From Mycolicibacterium tokaiense (GTDB lineage Bacteria; Actinomycetota; Actinomycetes; Mycobacteriales; Mycobacteriaceae): DNA of 64,000 bases. The notes below the pieces were generated by a model. It saw only the letters and a list, made by a program, of their open reading frames with translations. It searched no databases and was not told the origin of the DNA. Each line of letters opens with the position of its first letter. Positions within the stretch are counted from its first letter, which is position 1. Positions 11,218 to 22,150 of this stretch are shown in pieces. The stretch spans positions 4,650,001 to 4,714,000 of the forward strand of contig NZ_AP022600.1 in NCBI RefSeq assembly GCF_010725885.1, given 5' to 3'. The translations under genes and the position numbers were made by a program.

Positions 11218-11646
11218 ATGACGGACCCTCAGTTCGGAGCGAACCCCAGCGACAGCCCCACGCCGCCGCAGGGCAGCTACCCGCCGCCGCCAGGAGCCGC
11301 CTATCCGCCGCCGCCCCAGTACGGGCAGTACGGCGGGCAGTACCCACCACCCCCGGGGATGTACTACGACCCCTCCGCGCCCTACGGCCGGCACGCGGTC
11401 ACCGGTGAGCCCTTCTCGGAGAAGTCGAAACTGGTGGGCGGTCTGCTGCAGCTGCTGGGGCTCTTCGGTCTCGTCGGCATCGGACGCATGTACCTCGGCT
11501 ACGTCACCCTGGGCGTCGTCCAGCTCATCGTCGGCCTGCTGACCTGCGGTATCGGCGCCGTCATCTGGGGCATCATCGATGCCGTCCTGATCCTCACCGA
11601 CAGGGTGCGCGACCCGCAGGGCCGTCCGCTACGTGATGGAACCTGA
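11218..11646 (+). CDS. TM2-domain membrane protein with Pro-rich N-terminus
   Basis: A 142-residue protein. Residues 1-60 are a Pro/Gly/Tyr-rich disordered stretch with repeated PPPP and QYG runs. Residues 65-125 form a TM2 domain: two hydrophobic hairpin helices around GIGRMYLGYVTLG and IWGIIDAVLIL. TM2 proteins sit in the membrane, and function is generally unknown. The next gene overlaps its 3' end by 11 bases, so the two are co-expressed. Confidence 0.88.
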   Translation: MTDPQFGANPSDSPTPPQGSYPPPPGAAYPPPPQYGQYGGQYPPPPGMYYDPSAPYGRHAVTGEPFSEKSKLVGGLLQLLGLFGLVGIGRMYLGYVTLGVVQLIVGLLTCGIGAVIWGIIDAVLILTDRVRDPQGRPLRDGT

Positions 11647-12055
11647 TCGGGCGTCGACGTCGCTTCACCGGGCCGGCCGGTACGCCGCCGTCGGCACCGG
11701 TCTCCTGCTGGCCGGCGGGCTCGCCTACGTCGCACTGGTGGATCCGCACCGGCCGGGATCACTGTTCCCGCCGTGCCCGTTCCATGCCCTGACGGGCTGG
11801 TACTGCCCCGGCTGCGGCGGCCTGCGGATGACCCACGACCTGCTGCACGGTGACCTCGCCGCCGCCGTCGTCGACAATGCCTTCGCTCTGGTCGTGATCC
11901 CGGCGCTGCTGGCCTGGGTGCTGCTGCGCCGCCACCGAGGCCGGCCCGTCTGGCCGCCGGCGGCCGTGATCACGGTCGTGGTGGCCACCGCTGCCTGGAC
12001 GGTGGTGCGCAACCTCCCGGGCTTTCCGCTGGTCCCAACACTTCTCAGCGGGTAG
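11636..12055 (+). CDS. DUF2752 membrane protein
   Basis: A 139-residue membrane protein with about three helices. The family motif CPFHALTGWYCPGCGGLR at about residues 45-62 carries three Cys residues and is diagnostic of DUF2752. I took ATG 11636; a GTG three bases earlier is in frame. It overlaps the TM2-protein gene, an arrangement seen elsewhere in actinobacteria, so the pair probably acts together. No enzymatic role is known. Confidence 0.87.
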   Translation: MEPDRASTSLHRAGRYAAVGTGLLLAGGLAYVALVDPHRPGSLFPPCPFHALTGWYCPGCGGLRMTHDLLHGDLAAAVVDNAFALVVIPALLAWVLLRRHRGRPVWPPAAVITVVVATAAWTVVRNLPGFPLVPTLLSG

Positions 12056-12202
12056 GTCGGCAACAGCGCTGTTACACTCGGCAGACTTGTCGGGCCGGTG
12101 CAGTCCCGGGTGTCACACGTCAGACTGCGGCCCAGCCTGAGATCCCGATGCCGTTGGCGCGCATGATCTCTCACCCCGCGGTTCCGACTGCGGAGGTATT
12201 GC

Positions 12203-15200
12203 ATGCTGTTCTCGGCCACCCCGCCCGCGCAGGGACTCTATGACCCCGAGCAGGAGCGGGATTCCTGCGGTGTCGCCATGATCGCCGACATCCTCGGCCG
12301 CCGGTCGCACTCCATCGTCGCCGACGGGCTGATCGCGCTGGAACATCTCGAACACCGGGGTGCTGCCGGCGCGGAACCCAACAGCGGTGACGGGGCCGGC
12401 ATCCTGGTGCAGCTGCCGGTGGACCTGCTGCGCGCGGTGGTCGACTTCGAATTGCCGCCGGCCGCGGCCGACGGCGCCAACACCTTCGCCGCCGGAATCT
12501 GTTTTCTGCCCCAGGAACTCGACGCGCGCGCGGCGGCCCGGGCGCGGATCGAGCAGATCGCCGTCGACGAGGGCATCGAGGTCCTGGGCTGGCGCACCGT
12601 GCCCGTTGACCCCGAGGGCGCCGAGGTCGGCAGGACCGCGCTGGGGTGCATGCCACACATGGCGCAACTGTTCGTCGCGGCGCCGCCCGCCGCCGACGGC
12701 ACCCGGCTGTCCGGTCTGGACCTCGACCGCCGGGTCTATCCACTGCGCAAACGCGCCGGTCACATGACCTCGGAGATCAAGTCCACCGGCAGCGGCGTGT
12801 ACATCGTCTCGCTGTCCAGCCGCACCATCACCTACAAGGGCATGCTCACCACGATGCAGCTGCCCCGGTACTTCGAGGACCTGCGTGATCCGCGCTGCAC
12901 CAGCGCCATCGCCATCGTGCACAGCCGGTTCTCCACCAACACCTTCCCGTCCTGGCCGCTGGCGCACCCGTTCCGGTTCGTCGCCCACAACGGGGAGATC
13001 AACACCGTGCGCGGCAACCGCAACCGCATGCACGCGCGCGAGGCCATGCTGGCCAGCGAGCTCATCGGCGGCGACCTGTCCCGGTTGTCCCCGATCTGCA
13101 CCCCGGAATCGTCGGACTCGGCGTCGTTCGACCAGACGCTGGAGTTGCTGCATCTGGGCGGGCGCAGCCTGCCGCACGCGGTGATGATGATGATTCCGGA
13201 AGCCTGGGAGAACAACGCCGACCTGAGCCCGCAGCGCCGCGCCTTCTGCCAGTTCCACGCCTCGATCATGGAGCCGTGGGACGGCCCGGCGTGCGTCACG
13301 TTCACCGACGGCACCGTCGTGGGCGCGGTGTTGGACCGCAACGGCCTGCGCCCCGGCCGCTGGTGGCGCACCCGGGATGACCGGATCATCCTGGCCAGCG
13401 AGAGCGGTGTGCTGGATGTGCCGTCGTCGGACGTGGTGGCCAAGGGGCGGCTGGAGCCGGGCAAGATGTTCCTGGTCGACACGGCGGCGGGTCGCATCGT
13501 CTCCGACGAAGAGATCAAGGACGAGCTGGCCGCCGCACACCCGTACGGCGAGTGGCTGCACGCCGGACTGCTGGATCTCAAGACGCTGCCCGAGCGCACG
13601 CGGGTGCAACCCAACCACGAGTCGGTGGTCCGCCGCCAGATCTCGTTCGGCTACACCGAAGAGGATCTGCGCCTGCTCCTGACGCCCATGGCAGCGTCCG
13701 GCGCAGAACCGTTGGGCTCCATGGGGACCGACACCCCCGCGGCGGTGTTGTCCCAGCGCTCCAGACTCTTCTACGACTATTTTGTCGAACTCTTCGCCCA
13801 GGTCACCAACCCGCCGCTGGACGCCATCCGCGAGGAGATCGTCACCTCGATGGCGCGGGTGATGGGACCGGAGCAGAACTTGCTGGAACCGTCGGCGGCG
13901 TCCTGCCGGCAGATCCTGCTGCCGTGGCCGGTGCTCGACAACGACGAGCTGAACAAAATCGTCCACATCAACGACGACCACGAGCATCCCGGTTTGCAGA
14001 CCCGGGTGCTGCGGGGACTCTACGACGTCGAACGTGGCGGCACCGGCCTGGCCGAGGCCATCGAGGACCTGCGGTCGCGGGCCTGCGATGCCATCGCCAC
14101 CGGTGCCCGCATCCTGGTGATCTCCGACCGCGACTCCGATCACACCCGCGCGCCCATTCCGTCGCTGTTGGCGGTTTCGGCCGTGCACCACCACCTGGTG
14201 CGGACCAAGGAACGCACCACGGTGGCGCTGGTGGTCGAGACCGGCGATGCCCGCGAGGTGCACCACATCGCCCTGCTGATCGGATTCGGCGCCGCCGCGG
14301 TCAACCCGTACCTGGCGTTCGAGTCGATCGAGGACCTGATCCGTGAGGGTGAACTCACCGGCATCGAGACCGCCACGGCAGTCCGGAACTATCTCAAGGC
14401 GCTCACCAAGGGCGTGATGAAGGTGATGAGCAAGATGGGCATCTCCACGGTCGGGTCCTACACCGGCGCACAGGCCTTCGAGGCCCTCGGGCTGGATCGC
14501 GACGTGGTGGCGGAGTACCTCAGCGGGACGGTCAGCCAGCTCGGCGGCGTCGGCCTCGACGTGCTGGCCGAGGAGGTCAAACAGCGGCACCGCCGCGCAT
14601 ACCCGGAGAACCCGACCGAGCGGGTGCACCGCCGCCTCGAGGTGGGCGGGGAATACCAGTTCCGCCGCGAGGGCGAGCTGCACCTGTTCACCCCGGAAAC
14701 GGTGTTCCTGCTGCAGCATTCGACCCGCACCGGGCGCTATGACGTCTTCGCCAAGTACTCCGAAGAAGTGGACCGGCTGGCCCGCGAAGGCGGTGCGCTG
14801 CGCGGGTTGTTCACCTTCAAGGAGGGGCTGCGCCCGCCGGTCCCGCTGGAGGAGGTGGAGTCGGTGGACGCCATCTGCACCCGGTTCAACACCGGCGCCA
14901 TGAGCTACGGGTCCATCTCGGCCGAGGCCCACGAGACCATGGCCATCGCGATGAACAACCTGGGTGGACGCTCCAACAGCGGCGAGGGCGGTGAGGACAC
15001 CGAGCGGCTGTACGACCCGAGGCGCCGCAGCGCTGTCAAACAGGTGGCGTCCGGGCGCTTCGGCGTCACCAGCGACTACCTGGTGAACGCCAGCGACATC
15101 CAGATCAAGATGGCCCAGGGCGCCAAACCCGGTGAGGGCGGCCAGCTCCCGGGCTACAAGGTGTACCCCGCCATCGCCAAGACCCGGCATTCCACGCCGG

Positions 15201-16777
15201 GCGTCGGCCTGATCTCACCGCCGCCGCACCACGACATCTACTCCATCGAGGATCTGGCGCAGCTGATCCACGACCTGAAGAACGCCAACTCCCACGCCCG
15301 CATCCACGTCAAGCTGGTCAGTTCCGTCGGCGTGGGCACCGTCGCCACCGGGGTGTCGAAGGCGCACGCCGACGTGGTGCTGATCTCCGGGTATGACGGC
15401 GGCACCGGGGCGGCGCCGTTGACCAGCCTCAAACACGCCGGTACCCCATGGGAGATCGGGTTGGCCGACACCCAGCAGACGCTCGTGCTCAACGGATTGC
15501 GTGACCGCATCACCGTGCAGTGCGACGGGGGGATGCGCACCGCGCGAGACGTGATGGTGGCGATGCTGTTGGGTGCCGAGGAGTTCGGCTTCGCCACCGC
15601 CCCGCTGATCGTGTCCGGGTGCATCATGATGCGGGTGTGCCATCTGGACACCTGCCCGGTGGGGGTGGCGACGCAGAATCCCGAGCTGCGCTCCCGTTTC
15701 AACGGCAAGCCGGAGTTCGTGGAGAACTACTTCCGCTTCGTCGCCGAGGACATCCGGAAGTATCTCGCGCAATTGGGTTTCCGCAGTATCGACGAGGCGG
15801 TGGGGCACGCCGAGGTGCTCGACACCGATGCCGGGGTGGCGCACTGGAAGAGCAGGGGGCTGGATCTGAGCCCCATCTTCACGGTGCCCGCCGACGGGTC
15901 GGGCCAGCGTCACCGGACCCGCCACCAGGAGCACGGTCTCGAGTACGCCCTGGATCAGACCCTGGTCGCCCTGGCCGAAGGAGCGCTCGAGGACGCCCAT
16001 CCGGTGGTGCTGGAACTACCGGTGCGCAACGTCAACCGGACGGTGGGCACCCTGTTGGGCTCGGAGGTCACCCGGCGCTACGGCGCCACCGGTCTGCCCG
16101 ACGACACCATCACCGTGAAGCTGACCGGTTCGGCCGGCCAGTCGCTGGGTGCGTTCCTGCCGCCCGGCATCACCATCGACCTGGTGGGTGACGCCAACGA
16201 CTATGTGGGCAAGGGCCTCTCGGGTGGACGGATCGTCGTCCGGCCACCCGATGACGTGCTGTTCCTGCCGGAGGACAACGTGATCGCCGGCAACACGCTG
16301 CTGTACGGGGCCACGTCCGGGCAGGTGTATCTGCGGGGCCGGGTGGGGGAGCGGTTCGCTGCCAGGAACTCCGGTGCGCTGGCCGTCACCGAGGGGGTCG
16401 GTGATCATGCGTGCGAGTACATGACCGGCGGGCGGGTGGTGGTGCTCGGGCCCACCGGTCGCAACCTGGCGGCCGGCATGTCGGGCGGCATCGCCTATGT
16501 ACTGGGCTGCATCGCGGGCAAGGTCAACACCGCCATGGTGGAGTTGCAGCGGCCCGACTCCGAGGACCTGGTGTGGCTGCGTGAGGTCATCGCCTGCCAC
16601 GCCACCTACACCGGCAGCACCGTGGCCACCTCGATACTGGCCGACTGGCCCAGGCGCAGTGCGCAGTTCACCAAGATCATGCCCACCGACTACCAGCGGG
16701 TGCGCAACGCCACCCGAATGGCCAAGGCGGAAGGGCGTGACGTCGACACCGCGATCATGGAGGCGACACGTGGCTGA
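12203..16777 (+). CDS. gltB: Glutamate synthase (NADPH) large subunit
   Basis: Class II amidotransferase and FMN synthase subunit of GOGAT: makes two glutamates from glutamine and 2-oxoglutarate. The 1524 residues follow the family order. The N-terminal Ntn Cys of ERDSCGV is exposed after removal of a short propeptide. A central domain is followed by an FMN-binding TIM barrel ([36 protein letters not shown]). Next come the 3Fe-4S cysteines of [15 protein letters not shown] and a C-terminal beta-helix rich in Gly. ATG 12203 is preceded by a GGAGG box. gltD overlaps by 8 bases. Confidence 0.97.
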   Translation: MLFSATPPAQGLYDPEQERDSCGVAMIADILGRRSHSIVADGLIALEHLEHRGAAGAEPNSGDGAGILVQLPVDLLRAVVDFELPPAAADGANTFAAGICFLPQELDARAAARARIEQIAVDEGIEVLGWRTVPVDPEGAEVGRTALGCMPHMAQLFVAAPPAADGTRLSGLDLDRRVYPLRKRAGHMTSEIKSTGSGVYIVSLSSRTITYKGMLTTMQLPRYFEDLRDPRCTSAIAIVHSRFSTNTFPSWPLAHPFRFVAHNGEINTVRGNRNRMHAREAMLASELIGGDLSRLSPICTPESSDSASFDQTLELLHLGGRSLPHAVMMMIPEAWENNADLSPQRRAFCQFHASIMEPWDGPACVTFTDGTVVGAVLDRNGLRPGRWWRTRDDRIILASESGVLDVPSSDVVAKGRLEPGKMFLVDTAAGRIVSDEEIKDELAAAHPYGEWLHAGLLDLKTLPERTRVQPNHESVVRRQISFGYTEEDLRLLLTPMAASGAEPLGSMGTDTPAAVLSQRSRLFYDYFVELFAQVTNPPLDAIREEIVTSMARVMGPEQNLLEPSAASCRQILLPWPVLDNDELNKIVHINDDHEHPGLQTRVLRGLYDVERGGTGLAEAIEDLRSRACDAIATGARILVISDRDSDHTRAPIPSLLAVSAVHHHLVRTKERTTVALVVETGDAREVHHIALLIGFGAAAVNPYLAFESIEDLIREGELTGIETATAVRNYLKALTKGVMKVMSKMGISTVGSYTGAQAFEALGLDRDVVAEYLSGTVSQLGGVGLDVLAEEVKQRHRRAYPENPTERVHRRLEVGGEYQFRREGELHLFTPETVFLLQHSTRTGRYDVFAKYSEEVDRLAREGGALRGLFTFKEGLRPPVPLEEVESVDAICTRFNTGAMSYGSISAEAHETMAIAMNNLGGRSNSGEGGEDTERLYDPRRRSAVKQVASGRFGVTSDYLVNASDIQIKMAQGAKPGEGGQLPGYKVYPAIAKTRHSTPGVGLISPPPHHDIYSIEDLAQLIHDLKNANSHARIHVKLVSSVGVGTVATGVSKAHADVVLISGYDGGTGAAPLTSLKHAGTPWEIGLADTQQTLVLNGLRDRITVQCDGGMRTARDVMVAMLLGAEEFGFATAPLIVSGCIMMRVCHLDTCPVGVATQNPELRSRFNGKPEFVENYFRFVAEDIRKYLAQLGFRSIDEAVGHAEVLDTDAGVAHWKSRGLDLSPIFTVPADGSGQRHRTRHQEHGLEYALDQTLVALAEGALEDAHPVVLELPVRNVNRTVGTLLGSEVTRRYGATGLPDDTITVKLTGSAGQSLGAFLPPGITIDLVGDANDYVGKGLSGGRIVVRPPDDVLFLPEDNVIAGNTLLYGATSGQVYLRGRVGERFAARNSGALAVTEGVGDHACEYMTGGRVVVLGPTGRNLAAGMSGGIAYVLGCIAGKVNTAMVELQRPDSEDLVWLREVIACHATYTGSTVATSILADWPRRSAQFTKIMPTDYQRVRNATRMAKAEGRDVDTAIMEATRG

Positions 16778-18272
16778 TCCACAGGGATTCCTGCAGGTTC
16801 CGAAAATCGAGGCGGCCAAGCGGCCGGTTGATGAGCGGGTCGGTGACTGGCGTGAGGTCTACGAGTCCCAGGATCCGCACGAACGCGCGGCGGAGGTCAG
16901 CCAGCAGGCCCGCCGCTGCATGGACTGTGGGATCCCGTTCTGCCACTCCGGAACTGCGGGCTGCCCACTGGGCAACCTGATCCCGGAATGGAATGACCTG
17001 GTTCGCCGCGGGCGCTGGGATGCGGCATCGGACCGGTTGCATGCCACCAACAACTTCCCCGAATTCACCGGCCGGCTGTGTCCCGCGCCGTGTGAGGCCG
17101 CCTGCGTGCTCTCGATCAGCGAGCCGCAGACCGGGGGCAGCGTCACCATCAAGCGTATCGAGCAGTCCATCGCCGACCAGGCCTGGATGGACGGCACCGT
17201 CGAACCCCAGCCTCCCGCCATCACCACCGGCAAGAACGTCGCGGTGGTGGGCAGTGGACCCGCGGGACTGGCTGCGGCCCAACAGCTCACGCGGGCCGGG
17301 CACCACGTCACCGTGTACGAGCGCGACGACCGCCTCGGTGGTCTGCTGCGCTACGGCATCCCGGAGTACAAGCTGGAGAAGGCCACGCTCAATCAGCGGC
17401 TGGCGCAGATGCGGGCCGAGGGCACCCGCTTCGTCACCGACTGTGAGGTGGGGGTGGATCTGTCGGTGGAGGAACTGCGCGACCGGTTCGACGCGGTGGT
17501 CCTGGCCGTCGGCGCGTTGCGCGGCCGCGACACCGACGTCGAGGGACGCCACCTCGGCGGGGTGCACCTGGCCATGGAACACCTGGTGCCCGCCAACCGG
17601 GAGTGTGAAGGCGACGGGCCCTCACCCATCTCGGCGGCGGGTAGGCACGTGGTCATCATCGGCGGCGGCGACACCGGGGCGGACTGCCTCGGCACCGCGC
17701 ACCGGCAGGGCGCGGCCTCGGTGACCCAACTCGACTACAACCCCGAGCCGCCCGAGGCACGCGACGACAGCCGGTCCCCGTGGCCCACCTGGCCGATGGT
17801 GCTGCGCACCTCGCCGGCCCACGCCGAAGGCGGGTCGCGGCGCTACGAGGTGGCCGTGCAGCGCTTCGTCGGTGACGACAACGGCAACCTGCGGGCCATC
17901 GAGATCGCCGAGGTGAAGGTGACCCGGGACGCCGACGGCCGCCGCGAGATCACCCCGGTCGGTGAGGTCCTGTCGCTGCCGTGCGACCTGGCGCTGTTGG
18001 CCATCGGCTTCGAGGGCGTCGAGGAGATGGCCCTGGTGGACGGTCTGGGTCTACAGCGCAACCGTCGTGGCGCGCTGCCGTGCGGCTCGGATTGGCAGAC
18101 CACTGCGCCGGGGGTCTTCGTCTGTGGTGACGCTCACCGCGGGGCGTCTCTGGTGGTGTGGGCCATCGCCGAGGGGCGCGCCGCCGCGCACGCGGTTGAT
18201 GTCTTTTTGATGGGCGAGTCCGACCTGCCGGAACCGGTGCGTCCGTCAGCGTTGCCGCTGGCAGTCGTCTGA
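16770..18272 (+). CDS. gltD: Glutamate synthase small subunit
   Basis: A 500-residue NADPH-oxidising partner of GltB that feeds electrons to the large subunit. N-terminal 4Fe-4S cysteine clusters are clear ([20 protein letters not shown] and CPAPCEAAC). They are followed by the FAD motif [13 protein letters not shown], the NADPH motif [10 protein letters not shown] and a C-terminal FAD segment [17 protein letters not shown]. The GTG at 16770 overlaps the end of gltB and has GGAGG upstream, so the two subunits are translationally coupled. Confidence 0.97.
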   Translation: MADPQGFLQVPKIEAAKRPVDERVGDWREVYESQDPHERAAEVSQQARRCMDCGIPFCHSGTAGCPLGNLIPEWNDLVRRGRWDAASDRLHATNNFPEFTGRLCPAPCEAACVLSISEPQTGGSVTIKRIEQSIADQAWMDGTVEPQPPAITTGKNVAVVGSGPAGLAAAQQLTRAGHHVTVYERDDRLGGLLRYGIPEYKLEKATLNQRLAQMRAEGTRFVTDCEVGVDLSVEELRDRFDAVVLAVGALRGRDTDVEGRHLGGVHLAMEHLVPANRECEGDGPSPISAAGRHVVIIGGGDTGADCLGTAHRQGAASVTQLDYNPEPPEARDDSRSPWPTWPMVLRTSPAHAEGGSRRYEVAVQRFVGDDNGNLRAIEIAEVKVTRDADGRREITPVGEVLSLPCDLALLAIGFEGVEEMALVDGLGLQRNRRGALPCGSDWQTTAPGVFVCGDAHRGASLVVWAIAEGRAAAHAVDVFLMGESDLPEPVRPSALPLAVV

Positions 18273-18346
18273 TGGCCGGAAGGTGTGCATGAGGTGACGG
18301 CTACGTCAACACATCTGTATCGGTCGAGATGCCTCCGGACTGCGAC

Positions 18347-18352
18347 TATGCT
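18347..18352 (+). promoter_or_regulatory. Candidate -10 element of a leaderless pyk promoter
   Basis: TATGCT lies 8 bases before the GTG start of pyk. With normal spacing the transcript would begin at or within two bases of the start codon. No clear -35 hexamer is visible, which is common for mycobacterial SigA promoters. Prediction only. Confidence 0.45.
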
Positions 18353-18360
18353 GACTCGTC

Positions 18361-19779
18361 GTGACTAGACGCGGCAAAATCGTATGTACTCTCGGACCGG
18401 CTGTTGGCAGTGATGAACAGGTCAAGGCTCTCGTCGAAGCGGGCATGGATGTCGCGCGGCTGAACTTCAGCCATGGTGAGCACAGCGACCACGAAGCCAA
18501 CTACAAGCGCGTGCGGTCGGCCTCGGACGCCACCGGTCGCGCCGTCGGCATCCTCGCCGATCTGCAGGGCCCCAAGATCCGCCTCGGTCGCTTCAACACC
18601 GGCGCGACGCTGTGGGCCACCGGTGAGACCGTCCGCATCACCGTCGAGGACGTCCTGGGTGTGCACGACCGGGTGTCCACCACCTACAAGCAACTCGCCC
18701 ACGACGCGACCCCCGGTGACCGCCTGCTCGTCGACGACGGCAACGTCGGCCTGGTGGTCGAGGCCGTCGAGGGCGACGACGTGGTCTGCAGGGTCACCGA
18801 GGGTGGCCGGGTCAGCAACAACAAGGGCCTGTCGCTGCCGGGCATGAACGTCTCGGTGCCCGCGATGTCGGAGAAGGACATCGCCGACCTGGAGTTCGCG
18901 CTGCAACTGGGCGTCGACTTCATCGCCCTGTCGTTCGTGCGGTCCCCGGCCGACATCGAACTGGTGCACGAGGTCATGGACCGGGTGGGCCGCCGGGTCC
19001 CCGTCATCGCCAAGCTCGAGAAGCCCGAGGCCATCGACAACCTCGAGGCCATCGTGCTGGCGTTCGACGCCATCATGGTCGCCCGTGGCGACCTGGGCGT
19101 GGAGCTGCCGCTGGAAGAGGTGCCGCTGGTCCAGAAACGCGCCATCCAGATCGCCCGCGAGAACGCCAAGCCGGTCATCGTCGCCACCCAGATGCTGGAG
19201 TCGATGATCGAACACTCCCGCCCCACCCGCGCCGAGGCCTCCGACGTGGCCAACGCGGTGCTCGACGGCGCCGACGCGGTGATGCTCTCGGGGGAGACCT
19301 CGGTGGGCAAGTACCCGCTGGAAGCGGTGCGCACCATGGCCCGGATCGTCTCGGCGGTCGAGGACAACTCCACTGCCGCCCCGCCCCTGGCCCACGTCCC
19401 GCGCACCAAGCGCGGCGTGATCTCCTACGCGGCCCGCGACATCGGCGAACGCCTCGACGCCAAGGCGCTGGTGGCGTTCACGCAGTCCGGTGACACGGTG
19501 CGCCGGCTTGCGCGGTTGCACACCCCGCTGCCGCTGCTGGCGTTCACCGCGCTGCCAGAGATCCGCAGCCAGCTCGCACTGACCTGGGGCACCGAGACGT
19601 TCATCGTGCCGAACATGGACACCACCGACACCATGATCCGTCAGGTCGACAAGTCGCTGCTCGAGTTGGGCCGCTACAAGCGCGGTGATCTGGTGGTCAT
19701 CGTGGCGGGTGCGCCTCCCGGCACCGTGGGCTCGACCAACCTGATCCACGTGCACCGGATCGGCGAGGACGACCACTGA
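18361..19779 (+). CDS. pyk: Pyruvate kinase
   Basis: Last step of glycolysis: phosphoenolpyruvate plus ADP to pyruvate plus ATP. The 472 residues have the A domain with the active-site signature AKLEKPEAIDNL and MVARGDLGVELP, a B domain at about residues 70-165, and the C-terminal allosteric domain. The GTG at 18361 gives MTRRGKIVCTLGPA, the normal start. There is no Shine-Dalgarno sequence, and a -10-like TATGCT ends 8 bases upstream, so the mRNA is probably leaderless. tesB follows immediately, as in other mycobacteria. Confidence 0.97.
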   Translation: MTRRGKIVCTLGPAVGSDEQVKALVEAGMDVARLNFSHGEHSDHEANYKRVRSASDATGRAVGILADLQGPKIRLGRFNTGATLWATGETVRITVEDVLGVHDRVSTTYKQLAHDATPGDRLLVDDGNVGLVVEAVEGDDVVCRVTEGGRVSNNKGLSLPGMNVSVPAMSEKDIADLEFALQLGVDFIALSFVRSPADIELVHEVMDRVGRRVPVIAKLEKPEAIDNLEAIVLAFDAIMVARGDLGVELPLEEVPLVQKRAIQIARENAKPVIVATQMLESMIEHSRPTRAEASDVANAVLDGADAVMLSGETSVGKYPLEAVRTMARIVSAVEDNSTAAPPLAHVPRTKRGVISYAARDIGERLDAKALVAFTQSGDTVRRLARLHTPLPLLAFTALPEIRSQLALTWGTETFIVPNMDTTDTMIRQVDKSLLELGRYKRGDLVVIVAGAPPGTVGSTNLIHVHRIGEDDH

Positions 19780-19796
19780 GGTCCGACTTCGAGGAG

Positions 19797-20639
19797 TTGC
19801 TGGCGGTCCTCGATCTGCGGGCCGCCGGCGAGGACGCGTTCCTCGGTACCCACCCCAGCAAGAACCCCGTCCGCACGTTCGGCGGGCAGATGATGGCGCA
19901 GGCCTTCGTGGCGGCCAGTCGCACGGTCTCGCCCACCCTCCCGCCGAACGCACTGTCGGTGCACTTCATCGCCGGCGGTGACCCTGCGAAAGATCTCGAG
20001 TTCACCGTCGTGCGGTTGCGCGACGAGCGCCGCTTCGCCAACCGCCGGGTGGACGTCACCCAGGACGGCACACTGCTGACCACCGCGTTCGTGTCGTTCC
20101 TGGCTGGGGGCAGCAGCCTGGAGCACAGCATCGCCATGCCGGATGTGGCTGCGCCACACGGTCTTCCGAAGATCAGCGAACTGCTGGTGGGGTTCGAGGA
20201 AACAGTGCCCCTGTTCGTCGAGGCGCTCAAGCCCATCGAGTGGCGCTACACCAACGACCCGGCGTGGGTGATGCGCACCAAAGGGGAGCGGCTGCCGCAC
20301 AACCGCGTGTGGATGAAGACCGAGGAACCGATGCCCGATGACCCGGTGCTGCACCGTGCGGCGCTGGTCTACTCCTCGGACACCACCGTGCTGGATTCGA
20401 TCATCACCACCCACGGACTGTCGTGGGGCTTCGACCGGATCTTCGCGGTCACCATCAACCACTCGGTGTGGTTCCACCGCCCGGTGGTGTTCGACGACTG
20501 GGTGCTGTACTCCACGTCCTCTCCGGTGGCGGCCGATTCGCGCGGTCTGGGCACCGGCCACTTCTTCGACCCGGTGGGCAACGTCGTGGCCACCGTGGTC
20601 CAGGAAGGAATCGTCAAGCACTTTCCCGCGAAGGACTGA
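19797..20639 (+). CDS. tesB: Acyl-CoA thioesterase II (start codon uncertain)
   Basis: Double hot-dog acyl-CoA thioesterase of about 280 residues. Family motifs: HPSKNPVRTFGGQMMAQAF, LSVHFIAGGD, ERRFANRRVDV, DDPVLHRAALVYSSDTTVLD, and NHSVWFHRPVVFDDWVLY with the catalytic Asp. The family N-terminus (SDFEELLAVLDL) is encoded from 19782, but the codon where ATG or GTG is expected reads AGG (19779-19781), overlapping the pyk stop. The first permitted start inside the frame is TTG 19797, without proper ribosome-binding spacing, whereas a GAGGA box at 19765-19769 fits a start at 19776-19779. True initiation may use the in-frame CTG at 19776 or the base may be an error. Confidence 0.88.
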   Translation: MLAVLDLRAAGEDAFLGTHPSKNPVRTFGGQMMAQAFVAASRTVSPTLPPNALSVHFIAGGDPAKDLEFTVVRLRDERRFANRRVDVTQDGTLLTTAFVSFLAGGSSLEHSIAMPDVAAPHGLPKISELLVGFEETVPLFVEALKPIEWRYTNDPAWVMRTKGERLPHNRVWMKTEEPMPDDPVLHRAALVYSSDTTVLDSIITTHGLSWGFDRIFAVTINHSVWFHRPVVFDDWVLYSTSSPVAADSRGLGTGHFFDPVGNVVATVVQEGIVKHFPAKD

Positions 20640-20644
20640 ACCGC

Positions 20645-21058
20645 GGCCCCGCGGTGCCGAGCGACGTGACCGTCACCGAAAGTGGCTGCCACCGAGGCGG
20701 TCTGAACGTCGAGGTGATCGAGCTGGCTGTTCAGCCGGAGCCGGGCCGGTCCGAGGGGGCCACGCAGTGCGTCATACAGCGTGTCCCAGGCCGTCATCCA
20801 CTGCGGCGCCGCGTACCGGGTGGGCGCGCCGCCGCGGTGCAGTTGTTGCCGCTCGGTCAGCTTCACGCAGATAGAGGGCACGGATCTGCCGAGTCTGGCC
20901 AGCAGGGATTCGACCTCCGGCTGCATGACGATGCCGGCGCCACGAGGCTGGGTGCGGTCCACCGATCGCTCGTAGACGGTGACGTCGGCACCGATCGCCG
21001 TGAGTTCGTGCGCGGCGGCCAGCCCGCCCAGCGAGCCGCCGATGATCAGAGCGCGCAT
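20645..21058 (-). pseudogene. Truncated FAD-dependent monooxygenase (N-terminal third)
   Basis: The first 137 or so residues are a clear group A flavin monooxygenase N-terminus: GGSLGGLAAAHELTAIGADVTVYER (FAD site), RGAGIVMQPE, and the arginine-containing segment WMTAWDTLYDALR. After TFGDGHVAR the expected DG motif (GADGxxS) and the remaining 240 or so residues are missing. The frame then runs antisense through the 3' end of tesB to 20369 with no family similarity. It lies 16 bases downstream of the bicupin gene on the same strand, so both probably came as one unit before the loss. Confidence 0.75.
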
Positions 21059-21074
21059 GTCAGCGGACCTCGAA

Positions 21075-22133
21075 TCAGTGTTCGCCCATACCGTGGGCGT
21101 CGACGGGGTTGGTGCGCCCGACGATCAGCGGGTCGGCGGGGGTGAACGGGAAGTTCGGCAGATCGTCGATGTGGGTGTCGAACGCGGCGGCCAGCACCTC
21201 GCGGGAGTAGGCGCTCGCCGACGCCCGGTAGCCGATGTCGGCGGGGAACGGCTGGTCGAAGAAGATCAGGAAGTGCCAGTCGGGGCTGTCGACGACCTCG
21301 ATGTGGTGGGGATACGCGCGGGGGATGAAGTACACGTCGCCGGCGTGCAGGTGCCAGGTGTTGATGCTGCCGTCCGGGTCCATCACCGTCATCCGCGCCG
21401 AACCGTGTTGCACGTAGCCCATTTCGGCGGTGACCGGATGCCAGTGCGGCTCGCGCATGCCGTCTTCGCGGATCCGCAGTGAGTACATCGAAAGATCCTT
21501 GAGTGCCGGCCAGAACTGGTCGCGGGCGAAGCGGGCGTTACCCATCGCATAGGTCAGACCCGGCGACTGGGCCTCGACGTCGAACTTGTGCGGATCGTTG
21601 AAGCGCGCTTGCGCGGGGATGACGGGATCGCCGATCCGGCGGGCCAGTTTGTGGTCGACGGTGCTGCGCCGGATTGCGGAGAAGTCTGCGGCCGGCAGGT
21701 CATAGGTGTTGCCGAGCACGGCGTCGGTGAACGCGCCGAAGGTGGCGCCCAGCCCGAAGTCCTCCGGGCGTTCGCTGCGGAAGCAGATGATGAACTCGGC
21801 CACGTCGTCGCCGATGTTCTCGATGTGGTGCAGCGACCCTGAGTCGGCGTGGAACATCTGGCCGGCGGTGACGGTGAAGGTGGAGAATCTGCTGCCGTTG
21901 TCGAGGATGGAGACCAGGGCGGTGCCGGAGACGCAGTAGGTCAGTTCGTTGGCGTTGGCATGCCAGTGCGGGGTGCGCATCGCGCCGGGATTGAGCAGCA
22001 CCCGCTTGATGGACAGGCCCTTGAGGATGGGGAAGTTGTCGGCGGTCACGCGCCGCATCGATCCCAGGTCGGATTCTTCGACGATCTCCCCGTCCCACAG
22101 GGAGATCGAATGGCTGGTGGTGGAGGTGCTCAT
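21075..22133 (-). CDS. Bicupin, oxalate decarboxylase-like
   Basis: A 352-residue protein with two cupin domains. Domain 1 has metal-ligand motif TPHWHANANELTYCVSG and a second-motif His in GSLHHIENIG. Domain 2 repeats this as EPHWHPVTAEMGYVQHGSARM and AYPHHIEV. This two-cupin arrangement is that of oxalate decarboxylase/oxidase proteins (Mn enzymes), but the substrate here is unproven and no signal peptide is present. ATG 22133 is preceded by AGGAG. A 7-bp inverted repeat lies just upstream. It probably formed an operon with the now truncated flavin monooxygenase. Confidence 0.85.
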   Translation of the reverse strand: MSTSTTSHSISLWDGEIVEESDLGSMRRVTADNFPILKGLSIKRVLLNPGAMRTPHWHANANELTYCVSGTALVSILDNGSRFSTFTVTAGQMFHADSGSLHHIENIGDDVAEFIICFRSERPEDFGLGATFGAFTDAVLGNTYDLPAADFSAIRRSTVDHKLARRIGDPVIPAQARFNDPHKFDVEAQSPGLTYAMGNARFARDQFWPALKDLSMYSLRIREDGMREPHWHPVTAEMGYVQHGSARMTVMDPDGSINTWHLHAGDVYFIPRAYPHHIEVVDSPDWHFLIFFDQPFPADIGYRASASAYSREVLAAAFDTHIDDLPNFPFTPADPLIVGRTNPVDAHGMGEH

Positions 22134-22150
22134 ACCGGGCTCCTGTCGTC

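Noticed and set aside
12056..12202. Riboswitch upstream of gltB
   Set aside because: No recognisable glutamine, glycine or other riboswitch core. A TACACT at 12073-12078 may be a -10 box but lacks a clear -35.
12113..15190. A 1025-codon open frame on the minus strand
   Set aside because: It is antisense to gltB, has no family similarity and the codon pattern of a shadow frame in GC-rich DNA.
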